DNA from: Candidatus Faecousia faecavium
GTDB lineage: Bacteria > Bacillota > Clostridia > Oscillospirales > Oscillospiraceae
Reading direction: 5' to 3'
DNA: 34,501 nucleotides
NCBI GenBank assembly: GCA_018712645.1
Contig: DVGO01000062.1
Coordinates: 68,195 to 102,695, forward strand
The translations under genes were made by a program, and so were the position numbers. Each line of letters starts with the position of its first letter. Position 1 is the stretch's first letter. Shown here piece after piece: positions 7,365-16,493 of this stretch. The notes beneath the pieces were generated by a model. It made no database searches. It had not been told where the DNA came from and saw only the letters and a program-made list of their open reading frames with translations.

Positions 7365-7793
7365 ATGGCACGGATTATGAAGAAACTCACCGCCCTGTCC
7401 CGATGCAGCTTTTGCTATCGGGAAGAGATGCTCAAACCCTACGGGCTGAAGGGAAAAGATGCCAGTTTCCTGGTGGAACTGTGCGCCTGCCCAGGATTGT
7501 CCCAGGAGCAGTTGGCCCGGAGGGTCTGCACCAACAAAAGCAATGTCACCCGGGAAGTGGCAGTTCTGGAAGAGGCCGGTTTTCTCACCCGCTGCTGCCA
7601 GCCGGAGGACAAACGGGCCATGATGCTCTTTCCCACCCAGAAAACTCTGGATCTGCTGCCCCGGATCCGGGAAATTCTGTCGTCCTGGTCTGCGTACATG
7701 ACTCAGGACTTAACTCCCCAGGAACGGGAAACCCTGGATATTCTCCTGGCCAAAATGATGGTGCGGGCGGATGAATGGATGGAGGAGCGCTGA
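7365..7793 (+). CDS. MarR-family transcriptional regulator
   Basis: A 142-residue winged-helix protein. The recognition region reads CPGLSQEQLARRVCTNKSNVTREVAVLEEAGFL with the wing CCQPEDKRAMMLFPT, the standard MarR order of helix-turn-helix, D-K-R wing and dimerisation helices. AGGAGG at 7352-7357 is 7 bp before the ATG. The stop overlaps the next start as TGATG, so it is translationally coupled to the exporter. A strong promoter and a palindrome at the transcription start lie just upstream. The protein most likely represses its own operon and releases DNA on binding a drug-like ligand. Cys residues in the DNA-binding region (CACPG, VCTNK, RCCQP) could alternatively allow redox sensing; that is speculation. 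Confidence 0.92.
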   Translation: MARIMKKLTALSRCSFCYREEMLKPYGLKGKDASFLVELCACPGLSQEQLARRVCTNKSNVTREVAVLEEAGFLTRCCQPEDKRAMMLFPTQKTLDLLPRIREILSSWSAYMTQDLTPQERETLDILLAKMMVRADEWMEER

Positions 7794-9505
7794 TGGGACG
7801 ACTGGAAGCCTACCTGAAACCCTACTTCGGCTACATCGCCCTGACGGTAACCATCAAGTTTCTGTCCGCCGTGGCAGAACTGCTGATTCCTTATCTGATG
7901 GAAATCATTCTGGACAAAAAAGTACCCGCCGGAGATCTGGGGCAGATCTATATCGCCGGGGGATGGATGCTGCTGTGCGCCGTCATCTGCCTGGTGCTGA
8001 ACATCGTGGCCAACCGGATGTCCGCCATCTCCTCCGGCAAAATCACCCGTGCCATCCGGCACGACCTGTTTTTCAAGCTGGAAACCCTGTCCGCCCGGCA
8101 GCTGGATCATCTGACGGTATCCTCCGCCGTGTCCCGGCTCACCAGCGATACCTACAACATCAACCAGTTCATCGCCCGGATTCAGCGGCTGGGAATTCGG
8201 GCGCCCATTCTGCTCATGGGCGGCATTGCCATGATGGTCAGCATGGACCCGGTGCTGTCGCTGGTTCTCATAGCCCTGCTTCCCATTATTGCTTTGGTTG
8301 TATACTACGTCACCAAAACCAGCGTTCCCCTGTATACCCAGCAGCAAGGAGTTCTGGACAACATGGTGCGCACCATTCAGGAGAACATTACCGGCATTCG
8401 GGTCATCAAAGCCCTGAGCAAAACAGACTACGAAAAGCGCCGCTTCCAGTCCGTGAACCAGGAATTGACCCAGGTGGACGAAAAGGCGGGTTTTGTCACC
8501 GCCCTGACCAACCCTTCCTCTACCCTGGTTCTGAACCTGGGACTGACCTTGGTGGTGATTGTGAGCGCCTTCCGGGTCAACAGCGGCGCCATTCTCAGCG
8601 GCGTGATTGTGGCGTTTTTGCAGTATTTTATTATGATTCTCAACGCCATGCTGGGTATTACCCGGATTTTTGTCATGTATTCCAAGGGCCAGGCCAGCGC
8701 CAACCGGGTGGCAGATGTGCTGGCGCTGGAAGAAGATCTGTCGGTTCTGCCCGCTCAGCAGACCCAGAAGAATGCACCCCACATTGAATTTCGGAACGTG
8801 TCTTTTTCCTACACCGGCAAGGGTGCCGTACTGCACAACCTGTCCTTTTCTCTGAATCACGGGCAGACCTTGGGCATCATCGGCCCCACCGGCTGCGGCA
8901 AAACCACCATTGTCAATCTGCTGCTGCGGCTGTATGACCCGGACGCCGGAGAAATCCGCATTGATGGTCAGGACATCCGCGCCATCGCCCCGGAGGTGCT
9001 GCGCAGCAAATTCGGCGTGGTGTTTCAGAACGACTTCGTTACCGAAGGTACCATTGCGGACAATCTCCGCTTTTTCCGCCCTTTGTCGGAAGAAGCCATT
9101 TCCGCCGGAGCGTCCTTTGCCCAGGCGGATTTTGTCCGGGAAAAGGGCATGGATGCCCCGGTTCAGGTCCGGGGCAACAATCTCTCCGGCGGTCAGAAGC
9201 AGCGGCTGCTTATCGGCAGAGCCTTGGCCGGCAGTCCGGAAATTCTCATTTTGGACGATGCCTCCTCGGCCCTGGACTACCGCACCGACGCCCAGCTGCG
9301 AAAGGCCCTGTATCAGAACTTTCAGAATACTACCACCGTAGTGGTGGCCCAGCGGGTCAGCTCCCTGCGCCATGCGGACCTGATTCTGGTGCTTTCCGAC
9401 GGTGCCCTCTTGGGTGCGGGAACCCACGAAGATCTAATGCAGACCTGTGAAGAATACCGCCTCATCGCCCAGACCCAGATGGGTGACGGAAAGGAGGGAG
9501 CCTGA
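7793..9505 (+). CDS. Heterodimeric ABC multidrug exporter, subunit with degenerate ATP site
   Basis: The start is 7793, in the TGATG overlap with marR and preceded by GGAGGAG; this gives 570 residues. There are six membrane helices in the first 300 residues, then an ATPase domain with Walker A GPTGCGKT (364-371), signature LSGGQ (464-468) and Walker B ILILDDASS. Asp489 replaces the catalytic Glu, and the switch histidine is replaced by Gln520 (VVAQRVSS). LSGGQ itself is intact. This is the pattern of the non-catalytic half in BmrCD/LmrCD/TM287-288-type exporters. Its partner is the next gene, which overlaps it by TGATG. The pair should export hydrophobic drugs or peptides across the membrane. 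Confidence 0.93.
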   Translation: MGRLEAYLKPYFGYIALTVTIKFLSAVAELLIPYLMEIILDKKVPAGDLGQIYIAGGWMLLCAVICLVLNIVANRMSAISSGKITRAIRHDLFFKLETLSARQLDHLTVSSAVSRLTSDTYNINQFIARIQRLGIRAPILLMGGIAMMVSMDPVLSLVLIALLPIIALVVYYVTKTSVPLYTQQQGVLDNMVRTIQENITGIRVIKALSKTDYEKRRFQSVNQELTQVDEKAGFVTALTNPSSTLVLNLGLTLVVIVSAFRVNSGAILSGVIVAFLQYFIMILNAMLGITRIFVMYSKGQASANRVADVLALEEDLSVLPAQQTQKNAPHIEFRNVSFSYTGKGAVLHNLSFSLNHGQTLGIIGPTGCGKTTIVNLLLRLYDPDAGEIRIDGQDIRAIAPEVLRSKFGVVFQNDFVTEGTIADNLRFFRPLSEEAISAGASFAQADFVREKGMDAPVQVRGNNLSGGQKQRLLIGRALAGSPEILILDDASSALDYRTDAQLRKALYQNFQNTTTVVVAQRVSSLRHADLILVLSDGALLGAGTHEDLMQTCEEYRLIAQTQMGDGKEGA

Positions 9506-11337
9506 TGGCCCAAAATCCCAATGTAATCGGCGGCGGCCGGTACACCCGGATGGAATCCTCAGGCGACCGGCGGTCCTTCCGGGGGAAGGTCAGCGCCGGT
9601 TCGGTGCTGAGACGGCTTTGGCAATACCTGGGCCGGAACCGATTCTTGCTGGTGCTGGCGATTGTGCTTTCCATCAGTTCCAGCCTGCTGGGGCTGTATG
9701 GCCCGAAGCTGTCCGGTCAGGCCATTAACGCGATCGATGTTCCCGCCGGGCAGGTAGACTTCCCCACAGTCTTTCGCTGCGCCGGGCTGATGGTGGTTTT
9801 CTATCTTGCCTCCGGGGTACTGACCTACGGGCTGAACATTGTGATGATCTACCTGTCCCGGCGGGTTGCCCGACAGATGCGCCACGATGTGTTTGAAAGC
9901 CTCACTGCCCTGCCGGTAAAATTCTTCGACGATTATCAGACCGGCGACATCATCAGTGTCATCACCTACGATGTGGACACGGTGAACCAGTCTCTGTCCA
10001 CGGACCTGCTGCAGCTGCTGCAAAGTGTGGTAACGGTAGTGGTATCCTTTTTCATGATGCTGACCATCGCCCCGAAGCTGGTGAGCATTTTCCTGTTTAC
10101 TATTCCGCTTACCATTCTCTTCACCCGGTGGCTGACCCGGCGGGTGCGGCCGCTGTTTCGCCGCCGCAGCGCCAAGCTGGGCCTGCTCAACGGCTTTGTG
10201 GAGGAAATGCTCTCCGGTCAGAAGACCATCCGGGTCTACGGCCGGGAGGAGGCAGTTCTGGAAAAGTTTGACGAAAAGAACCAGGAAGCCGTGGACGCCT
10301 ACACCATCGCCGAGGCCAACGGCACCATCACCGGCCCATCGGTGAATTTCATCAACAACGTTTCTCTGGCCCTGGTGTGCATCTTCGGCTCCATGCTGTT
10401 TCTGCGAGGGCAAGTGCGCCTGGGAGACCTGAGCAGTTTCGTCCAGTACTCCCGGAAATTCTCCGGCCCCATCAACGAGATGGCCAACATCATTGCCGAA
10501 CTGCAAAGCGCCTTTGCCGCCATGGAGCGGGTGTTCTCCCTCATTGATGCGGAGCCGGAACCGGCTGACCTGCTCCAGGCAGAGATTCTGGATCATGTAC
10601 AAGGAGATGTGCGGCTGCAAAACGTCAGCTTTTCCTACACCCCTGGTCAGCCCATCATTACGGATTTAAGCTTTCACGCCAAGCCCGGCAGCCTGACCGC
10701 CATTGTCGGCCCCACCGGGGCGGGAAAAACCACCATTATTAACCTTTTGATGCGTTTTTACGACGTGGACAGCGGCATGATCTTGGTGGACGGCAAGGAT
10801 ATCCGCACCCTGACCCGGGATTCCCTGCGCCGGGCCTACTCCATGGTGCTTCAGGATACCTGGCTGTTTCACGGTACGATTTTTGACAATCTGGCCTACG
10901 GAAAACCCGGCGCCACCTTGGATCAGGTCATTGCCGCCGCCAAGTCCGCCCACATTCACGGCTACATTTCCCGGCTTCCCCAGGGGTATGACACAGTGCT
11001 GTCGGACAACGGCACCTCCATTTCCAAGGGCCAGAAGCAGCTGCTGACCATCGCCCGGGCCATGCTGCTGGATGCCCAGATGCTGATTCTGGACGAGGCA
11101 ACCTCCAACGTAGACACCCGGACCGAGCAGCGGATTCAGGCCGCCATGCGCAAGCTGATGGAGGGCAAAACCTGCTTCGTCATTGCCCACCGGCTGTCCA
11201 CTATTCGCTCGGCTGACCACATTCTGGTGCTGAACCAAGGCCAGGTGGTAGAACAGGGCACCCATGAGGAATTGATGGCAAAGCGTGGCTTTTACTGGGA
11301 GCTGTATCAATCCCAGTTTGAAAATCAGGCCGGCTAA
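9505..11337 (+). CDS. Heterodimeric ABC multidrug exporter, catalytic subunit
   Basis: A 610-residue protein with a short basic N-terminal extension, six membrane helices, then an ATPase domain. Walker A is GPTGAGKT (402-409), Walker B LILDEATS has the catalytic E531, and the switch is IAHRLST (H562). The signature is degenerate: ISKGQ (506-510) in place of LSGGQ. It thus complements the preceding subunit: one composite ATP site has all catalytic parts, and the other has lost Glu, His and the signature. The start overlaps the previous stop in TGATG and is preceded by AAGGAGGGAG. Co-transcription with marR and cat points to drug efflux. Lipid or peptide export cannot be excluded. Confidence 0.93.
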   Translation: MAQNPNVIGGGRYTRMESSGDRRSFRGKVSAGSVLRRLWQYLGRNRFLLVLAIVLSISSSLLGLYGPKLSGQAINAIDVPAGQVDFPTVFRCAGLMVVFYLASGVLTYGLNIVMIYLSRRVARQMRHDVFESLTALPVKFFDDYQTGDIISVITYDVDTVNQSLSTDLLQLLQSVVTVVVSFFMMLTIAPKLVSIFLFTIPLTILFTRWLTRRVRPLFRRRSAKLGLLNGFVEEMLSGQKTIRVYGREEAVLEKFDEKNQEAVDAYTIAEANGTITGPSVNFINNVSLALVCIFGSMLFLRGQVRLGDLSSFVQYSRKFSGPINEMANIIAELQSAFAAMERVFSLIDAEPEPADLLQAEILDHVQGDVRLQNVSFSYTPGQPIITDLSFHAKPGSLTAIVGPTGAGKTTIINLLMRFYDVDSGMILVDGKDIRTLTRDSLRRAYSMVLQDTWLFHGTIFDNLAYGKPGATLDQVIAAAKSAHIHGYISRLPQGYDTVLSDNGTSISKGQKQLLTIARAMLLDAQMLILDEATSNVDTRTEQRIQAAMRKLMEGKTCFVIAHRLSTIRSADHILVLNQGQVVEQGTHEELMAKRGFYWELYQSQFENQAG

Positions 11338-11370
11338 CCTCGTTTTACCTGCCATAAGGAGAGATAATCT

Positions 11371-12015
11371 ATGACATTTACCCCCATTGACCGGGAAACC
11401 TGGAAGCGGAAGGAATATTTTGACCACTATTTTTCCCAGGTTCCCTGTACCTACAGTGCCGTTTTCTCCCTGGATATTACTTCCCTTCGCCAGAGGGGCG
11501 AAAAACTGTACCCTGCCATGCTGTATGCCATTACCACCATTGTCAACCGGCACCGGGAATTTCGTACAGCCATCAATCCCCAGGGCCAGCTGGGTTTCTA
11601 TCAGCAGATGCACCCATGCTATACTGTCTTTCACAAAGACGATGAAACCTTTTCCAATATCTGGACCTCCTATGCCCCGGAATACCGGGATTTTCTGGCA
11701 AACTACCAACTGGATCAGCAGCGCTACGGCAGCTGCAAGGGGATGATGGGCAAGCCGGAGCCGCCGGAGAATACCTTCCCCGTATCCATGATTCCCTGGG
11801 CCAGCTTTACCGGTTTCAATCTGAATTTGCAAAAGGGATACGACTATTTGCTTTCCATCTTCACCATGGGCAAATTCTACCAGGAAAAGGACAAGACCCT
11901 TCTGCCCCTTGCCGTTCAGGTTCACCATGGGGTATGCGATGGGTTTCACCTGTGCCGTTTTGTGGAAGAGCTGCAAACGCTGCTGAAGGAAACATTTCCT
12001 TTCCCACAGCAGTGA
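11371..12015 (+). CDS. Type A chloramphenicol O-acetyltransferase
   Basis: A 214-residue protein of the usual CAT length. It keeps the N-terminal WKRKEYFDHYFSQVPCTYS block, LYPAMLY, NRHREFRTAI, the FPVSMIPWASFTGFNLN region and the catalytic motif VHHGVCDGFH, with H186 as general base and D190 as its structural partner. These blocks are close to clostridial CatP/CatQ-type enzymes. The enzyme acetylates chloramphenicol with acetyl-CoA in the cytoplasm as a trimer. It follows the exporter by 33 bp with its own AAGGAGAG site, so it is the last gene of the marR operon. Base composition matches the neighbours and no transposase flanks it, which argues for a long-resident gene rather than a recent cassette. 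Confidence 0.93.
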   Translation: MTFTPIDRETWKRKEYFDHYFSQVPCTYSAVFSLDITSLRQRGEKLYPAMLYAITTIVNRHREFRTAINPQGQLGFYQQMHPCYTVFHKDDETFSNIWTSYAPEYRDFLANYQLDQQRYGSCKGMMGKPEPPENTFPVSMIPWASFTGFNLNLQKGYDYLLSIFTMGKFYQEKDKTLLPLAVQVHHGVCDGFHLCRFVEELQTLLKETFPFPQQ

Positions 12016-12054
12016 GATCTGTCGGTCTTTTCTACCTATCATGAAATAAAAAAC

Positions 12055-12153
12055 CAGCCCGGAGACTTCTGAACTGCACCCCATTTGTTAGATAGTATAT
12101 CATACTGTCTAACAAATGGGGGGCAGTTCACTTTCGCTTTCCGGGCTGTTTTT
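12055..12153. terminator. Bidirectional terminator of cat and the convergent adaptor gene
   Basis: CAGCCCGGA (12055-12063) pairs with TCCGGGCTG (12140-12148), flanked by an A-run on the left and TTTTT (12149-12153) on the right. It therefore works as a rho-independent terminator in both directions. Its loop is unusually long because a 61-bp palindrome sits inside it. Confidence 0.8.
12070..12130. repeat. 61-bp palindrome made of two IS150-like ends (MITE-like)
   Basis: TGAACTGCACCCCATTTG and onward (12070-12098) is repeated in inverse orientation at 12102-12130, ending GCAGTTCA. The arms are 29 bp with one mismatch and one G-T pair, around a 3-nt loop. Outer TG...CA and the ACTGCACCC core resemble the ends of IS3-family (IS150 group) insertion sequences. 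No transposase remains between them. It sits exactly in the loop of the cat terminator. Confidence 0.75.
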
Positions 12154-12165
12154 GATATTTGCATG

Positions 12166-14613
12166 TTATGGAAGCATCACCACACCGGTCTGGGCTGGGG
12201 TATCATAGTAGGCATAGTAAATTTCTGCACCTTCCTCAAGGCCAGAGAGAATCTGGACATACTCCCCATCCGACACCCCGGTGGTTACCGTCACCGGATT
12301 GGTCAAAGAAGCGCTGTTTTCATCGTAGTGGGTATATACAATGGTTTCCCCATTGGATTCTTCCACCGCCGCTGCGGGAACGCACAGCACCTGTTCCTGG
12401 GTCTGCAATCCGATATAGGCGCAGGCCGTCATTCCCGGCAGCATATCGCCGCTTTTTTCCAGGGTCAGGGTGACGGTGAATTTGCTGTTGCCGCCTTCAT
12501 TTTCTCCAGATGAGGCGATTTGGCTTACCTTGGCGTCAAAGGATTCCCCACCCAAGGCGTCCACTGTGATTTTGGCCTCCTGTCCCAGGGAAAGCTGGGA
12601 AATATCCAGCTCGTCCACGGCGATCTCCACACTCATATGGTTTTGGGATGTGACGCTGGCAACCGTTACGGTGTCCAGGCTGTAAGGCTCAAAGGCAGGG
12701 CTTTGGGAACCTCCGGTTCCTCCGCTCATTCCGCCCATACTGCCGGAGATGCCGCCCATGTTTCCCATACCGCCGCCGGGCCGCTCCGTTTCCGGATTGT
12801 CCGGGAGATGAGACAGGGCAACCAGATTCCCTTTTTCATCCACAACCAGCAGGAAAATCTGTCCCGGAGTCATTTCTTCTGCAGATACCAGGGAAGTGCT
12901 GTACGTCTGTTCCTGGGTCAAATCTCCGGTATTGACTCCCACCTCCGGCAGTTTGTTCAGGTCGGTGATGGCATAGGAATAGGGGGTCTGCATCACCGTT
13001 ACCGTACCTTCTGCCACACCCACCACCCTGGCCACGAAGCCCCGGTATACCGGGCCTTGGGCGTCGGCAATGGTCAGGCTGTAGCTTCTTTCCGCGCTGC
13101 CGAGGTCGCAGGCAAAGCTTACCTTCACCGTATATTCTCCCGCTGCAACGGGCGTTCCTTCCAGCACGCCGGTCCCGGCATCCAGGGAAATCCCTTCCGG
13201 CAACCCTTTTGCCGTCCAGGTACCGCTGAGAACATTTGTCCCGTCCCAGGCCTGCAGGGTCATGTGGTAGCTCTGCCCCACAACGCCCCCGGCCAGGGAT
13301 TCCGTGCAGATGAATACCTGTCCAGGCTCAGACGGATCCGTAGGCTGGGAGGGCCGGGAGGGGTCGGTGGGGTCTGACGATTCCGGCGGCACTGGTTCCG
13401 AGGATTCCGTAGGTGTCGGCTCCGAAGGTTCCTCGGATACCGGCGGTTCCGGCAGTTCCTCCGGCAAAGCAGGCTCCTGCATCTCGGGCTGGCTTACTGC
13501 GCTGAGCAGAGTCACCCGGACAGAAGACCCTGCGCTGCCCAGCTGCACCGGGGCAGCGGCAGAAACATCCTGAGAACCGGCAGAAAGCAGATTCACCTTC
13601 CCGCCGCCGGACTGGCTTGCCAACAGCCAGGCACCATCCGTATCCACCCCGGTTACGATGCCGTCGCAGGGGGCCGTAATGGTCTGGGTCTGGTACATCT
13701 GAAACAGCTGCTGCATCATCTGCTCATATTCCCGGCGCTGGTCAATCAGCTGCTGATATTCCGGCGTATTGCCGGTGTCCTCCAGCTTCAGCAAAGTCTG
13801 GCCCTGGGAAACCTTCTGTCCTTCCTGCACCGGAATCTGGGACACCACGCCGGAATAGGCCATGGCGTTCCAGGGACTGTGGACATACAGCTGTCCCTGG
13901 CCCAGGTCGCTTCCGTCCTCCGCAGTCAAGGTCACGGTTTCTCCCACCAGGTAGTCATCGTCTTCCACCGTCACCGTCAGTGTTCCTTTGACGTTGGATT
14001 TCACACTGCCGGTTACCTGGGTTCCGTCGGAGAATGTCACCTGCACCGGCTCTCCCACAGTCAGGTCCGTCTGGCTCTGCACCTGCACCGCCATTTTATC
14101 ATCCAGAGACAGCACCGCCAGTGCGCCATGCTCCAGCATCACATCCGCCACATTGTCCCCTTCCTGGGCATAGAGAACCTTCACCACGCCGGAGGAAAGG
14201 GCCGTTACCGTCTGGGAAGCCGTTTCGTCGCTGGCAGCGGCAATCTGCTCCGACAGGTAATCCAGGGTTTCCTGGACCTGGGTAATGGTGCTCATCACGC
14301 TGACCGTGTCCACCTGGGCAATGGCGTCCCCCTGGGACACCACATCCCCGTTTTTCACCAGATACCGGGTCAGCTTCACATCCTGAGGGATGGTCAGCGA
14401 CACAGCCCCCTCCCCGGAGAGCTGACCGCCGCCGATGATCTGGGTCTGAATATCCTGCCGCTCCACCTGGGCCGAAAGGATGCTGGCCTGGGGCGCATCC
14501 GCCCCTGTTTTTCCGGCGGCTGCCATGGGTAAAATTGCCAGCAGCAGTACCAGCGCTGCGCAGCAGCCCCAGGCAATGTATCGCTGCCGCAGTTTCTTCA
14601 AATTCTTATCCAT
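12166..14613 (-). CDS. MacA/HlyD-like efflux adaptor with an inserted Ig-like domain
   Basis: The start is 14613 because GGAGGT, inside the last codons of the permease gene, is correctly spaced for it. The 815-residue product has a membrane anchor (12-34), then barrel-sandwich and beta-barrel parts (GDVVSQGDAIAQV; DKMAVQVQSQTDL) and a coiled hairpin near QRREYEQMMQQ. A Pro/Glu/Ser-rich linker follows (about 375-430). Next is a putative Ig-like domain (about 431-516; GLPEGISLDAGTGVLEGTP is the He_PIG-type signature) and a Gly/Met-rich strip. A second adaptor half follows (DMLPGMTACAYI, VLCVPAAAV). Normal MacA-like adaptors are about half this length. It is the last of four genes and should join the MacB-like pump outside the membrane. 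The Ig insertion may contact wall or substrate. Confidence 0.85.
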   Translation of the reverse strand: MDKNLKKLRQRYIAWGCCAALVLLLAILPMAAAGKTGADAPQASILSAQVERQDIQTQIIGGGQLSGEGAVSLTIPQDVKLTRYLVKNGDVVSQGDAIAQVDTVSVMSTITQVQETLDYLSEQIAAASDETASQTVTALSSGVVKVLYAQEGDNVADVMLEHGALAVLSLDDKMAVQVQSQTDLTVGEPVQVTFSDGTQVTGSVKSNVKGTLTVTVEDDDYLVGETVTLTAEDGSDLGQGQLYVHSPWNAMAYSGVVSQIPVQEGQKVSQGQTLLKLEDTGNTPEYQQLIDQRREYEQMMQQLFQMYQTQTITAPCDGIVTGVDTDGAWLLASQSGGGKVNLLSAGSQDVSAAAPVQLGSAGSSVRVTLLSAVSQPEMQEPALPEELPEPPVSEEPSEPTPTESSEPVPPESSDPTDPSRPSQPTDPSEPGQVFICTESLAGGVVGQSYHMTLQAWDGTNVLSGTWTAKGLPEGISLDAGTGVLEGTPVAAGEYTVKVSFACDLGSAERSYSLTIADAQGPVYRGFVARVVGVAEGTVTVMQTPYSYAITDLNKLPEVGVNTGDLTQEQTYSTSLVSAEEMTPGQIFLLVVDEKGNLVALSHLPDNPETERPGGGMGNMGGISGSMGGMSGGTGGSQSPAFEPYSLDTVTVASVTSQNHMSVEIAVDELDISQLSLGQEAKITVDALGGESFDAKVSQIASSGENEGGNSKFTVTLTLEKSGDMLPGMTACAYIGLQTQEQVLCVPAAAVEESNGETIVYTHYDENSASLTNPVTVTTGVSDGEYVQILSGLEEGAEIYYAYYDTPAQTGVVMLP

Positions 14614-14617
14614 GGAA

Positions 14618-15808
14618 TCAACCTCCATAATGCAGGGCATCAATGGGCTTCATCTTTGCCGCCTTATTGGCAGGATACAGTCCGAACACCAGTCCGATCA
14701 CAAAACAGAATCCCACCGCAATCAGCACCACCGGCAAATTCAGATGGAACACCATATCCAGGCTTGCCACGACCGTATTGACCACCTGCAAAATTGCCCA
14801 GCTCAGGAAAATGCCCAGGCAGCAGCCCATCATGCACAGCACCACTGCCTCCATCAAAAACTGAATCAAAATGGTGCCCCGGCTGGCACCGATGGCTTTG
14901 CGGATACCGATTTCCCGGGTACGCTCGGTGACCGTCACCAGCATAATGTTCATAATGCCAATGCCGCCCACAACCAGAGAAATCCCGGCAATGCCGCCCA
15001 GCATCACGGTGAGCATGGAGGTGACGGAACTCATGGCATTTTCCAGAGCATCCTGGGAAGACACTTCAAAAGCGTCCTCATCCTGTTCAAAGCGCTCCAT
15101 CAAAATCCGATTCATTGCCGCTTCCGCCTGCTCCACAGTTCCGTTTTCCGGAGCGCTGACGTAGAAGGAGGTAATTTCCGGCGATGCGGTGGTGGACAGC
15201 CGTACCAGAGAGGTATAGGGAAGGTACGCCACCATGGAACCGGAAGTAAACACGCTGGTCAGGTTATCCTCTTCCTCTGCCAGTACGCCGACAACAGTGT
15301 ACTTGGTCTGATTCAGGGTAATGGCCTGGCCTACACAGTCGGTATAGCCTATCAGCTCTTCCGCCGCGGTTTCATTGATGACGCAGACATAGGTGTGGTT
15401 ATCCAGATCCGATGCTTTCAGCCACCGGCCCATAGCCAACTGCAATCCCTGGATGTCATAATATTCCGGCGTGGTGCCGTAGACCGTCACCGTGCCGCTT
15501 TCGCCGTTGGCGCTGCCGGTGACGGAATCGGTGACGAAGGGGGCAATCTGTCCCAGTTCTTCTTCATTCTGCCGCCAGTCCTCCAGGGTCTGGGCATCGA
15601 TGGGCTGTCCTTTGTCATCTTCAATGGTAACGGTGAGCAGGCTGCTGCCCAGACTGGATATGGTATCCGTCACCGAGGAGGTAGCGCCGTTAACCAGGCT
15701 CACCAGCACCACCAGAGCCATCACGCCGATGATGATGCCCAGCATGGTCAGAACCGCCCGCATTTTGTTGGCGCCGATGGAACGCAGCGCCATTTTCAGA
15801 GATAACAT
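14618..15808 (-). CDS. MacB-like FtsX-family ABC permease
   Basis: A 396-residue protein. One membrane helix lies near the N-terminus (MRAVLTMLGIIIGVMALVV), followed by a large extracytoplasmic MacB_PCD domain and three C-terminal helices with the FtsX signature GGIGIMNIMLVTVTERTREI and IGIRKAIGASR. The end reads KAAKMKPIDALHYGG, typical for the family. The start is one base after the ATPase stop, and the downstream adaptor's ribosome site lies in this gene's last codons, so all are coupled. With the ATPase and adaptors it forms a mechanotransmission-type exporter, likely for peptides, antimicrobials or lipids. The substrate is unknown. Confidence 0.93.
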   Translation of the reverse strand: MLSLKMALRSIGANKMRAVLTMLGIIIGVMALVVLVSLVNGATSSVTDTISSLGSSLLTVTIEDDKGQPIDAQTLEDWRQNEEELGQIAPFVTDSVTGSANGESGTVTVYGTTPEYYDIQGLQLAMGRWLKASDLDNHTYVCVINETAAEELIGYTDCVGQAITLNQTKYTVVGVLAEEEDNLTSVFTSGSMVAYLPYTSLVRLSTTASPEITSFYVSAPENGTVEQAEAAMNRILMERFEQDEDAFEVSSQDALENAMSSVTSMLTVMLGGIAGISLVVGGIGIMNIMLVTVTERTREIGIRKAIGASRGTILIQFLMEAVVLCMMGCCLGIFLSWAILQVVNTVVASLDMVFHLNLPVVLIAVGFCFVIGLVFGLYPANKAAKMKPIDALHYGG

Positions 15809-15809
15809 A

Positions 15810-16481
15810 TTACGCCTTCACCTCCGTAATCCGTCCGTCCAGAATGTGAATGGAGCGGGAAGCCTGCTTTGCCACGTTGGGGTCGTGGGTAATCAGCACA
15901 ATGGTGTTGCCCTGGTGGTGCAGCTCGTGGAAAATGTCCATAATCTCCTGGCTTGTTTTGGAATCCAGGGCACCGGTGGGTTCGTCTGCCAGAATCAGCT
16001 TGGGACGGGTCACAATGGCCCGGGCAATGGCCACCCGCTGCTGCTGACCACCGGACAGTTCCGTGGGCAGGTGCTTGGCTCGCTTGGACAGACCCACCCG
16101 TTCCAGGGCGGCCTTTACCCGCTCCACCCGCTGGGCCCGGGGTACTTTCTGATAAATCAGGGGCAGTTCCACATTTTCTTCCGCCGTCAGCTTGGGAATC
16201 AGGTTGAAGCTCTGAAACACGAAGCCGATCTTTTGGTTGCGGATCTGGGCCAGCTGATTTTCCGTATAGGATTCAATGGGCAGGTTGTCCAGATGGTAGC
16301 TGCCCACATCCGCCACATCCAGGCAGCCGATAATGTTCATCAGGGTGGATTTGCCGCTGCCGGAAGGCCCGACGATGCTGACAAATTCCTTGGGGTAGAT
16401 GTGCAGTGTGGCATGGTCCAGGGCCCGAACCCGTTCGTCGCCCACCAGGTACACCTTGCACAGGTCTTTGATGTCAATCAT
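15810..16481 (-). CDS. MacB/LolD-type ABC transporter ATPase
   Basis: A 223-residue ATPase with Walker A GPSGSGKST (38-46), Q-loop Q90, signature LSGGQQQR (142-149), Walker B LILADE (162-167) and switch H199. Size and the SGKSTLMNIIGCLD and NLIPKLTAEENVELPL stretches place it in the MacB/LolD/FtsE group that energises FtsX-like permeases. It lies 12 bp after the first adaptor gene and 1 bp before the permease. All catalytic residues are intact. Confidence 0.95.
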   Translation of the reverse strand: MIDIKDLCKVYLVGDERVRALDHATLHIYPKEFVSIVGPSGSGKSTLMNIIGCLDVADVGSYHLDNLPIESYTENQLAQIRNQKIGFVFQSFNLIPKLTAEENVELPLIYQKVPRAQRVERVKAALERVGLSKRAKHLPTELSGGQQQRVAIARAIVTRPKLILADEPTGALDSKTSQEIMDIFHELHHQGNTIVLITHDPNVAKQASRSIHILDGRITEVKA

Positions 16482-16493
16482 GGCCCTGCCTCC

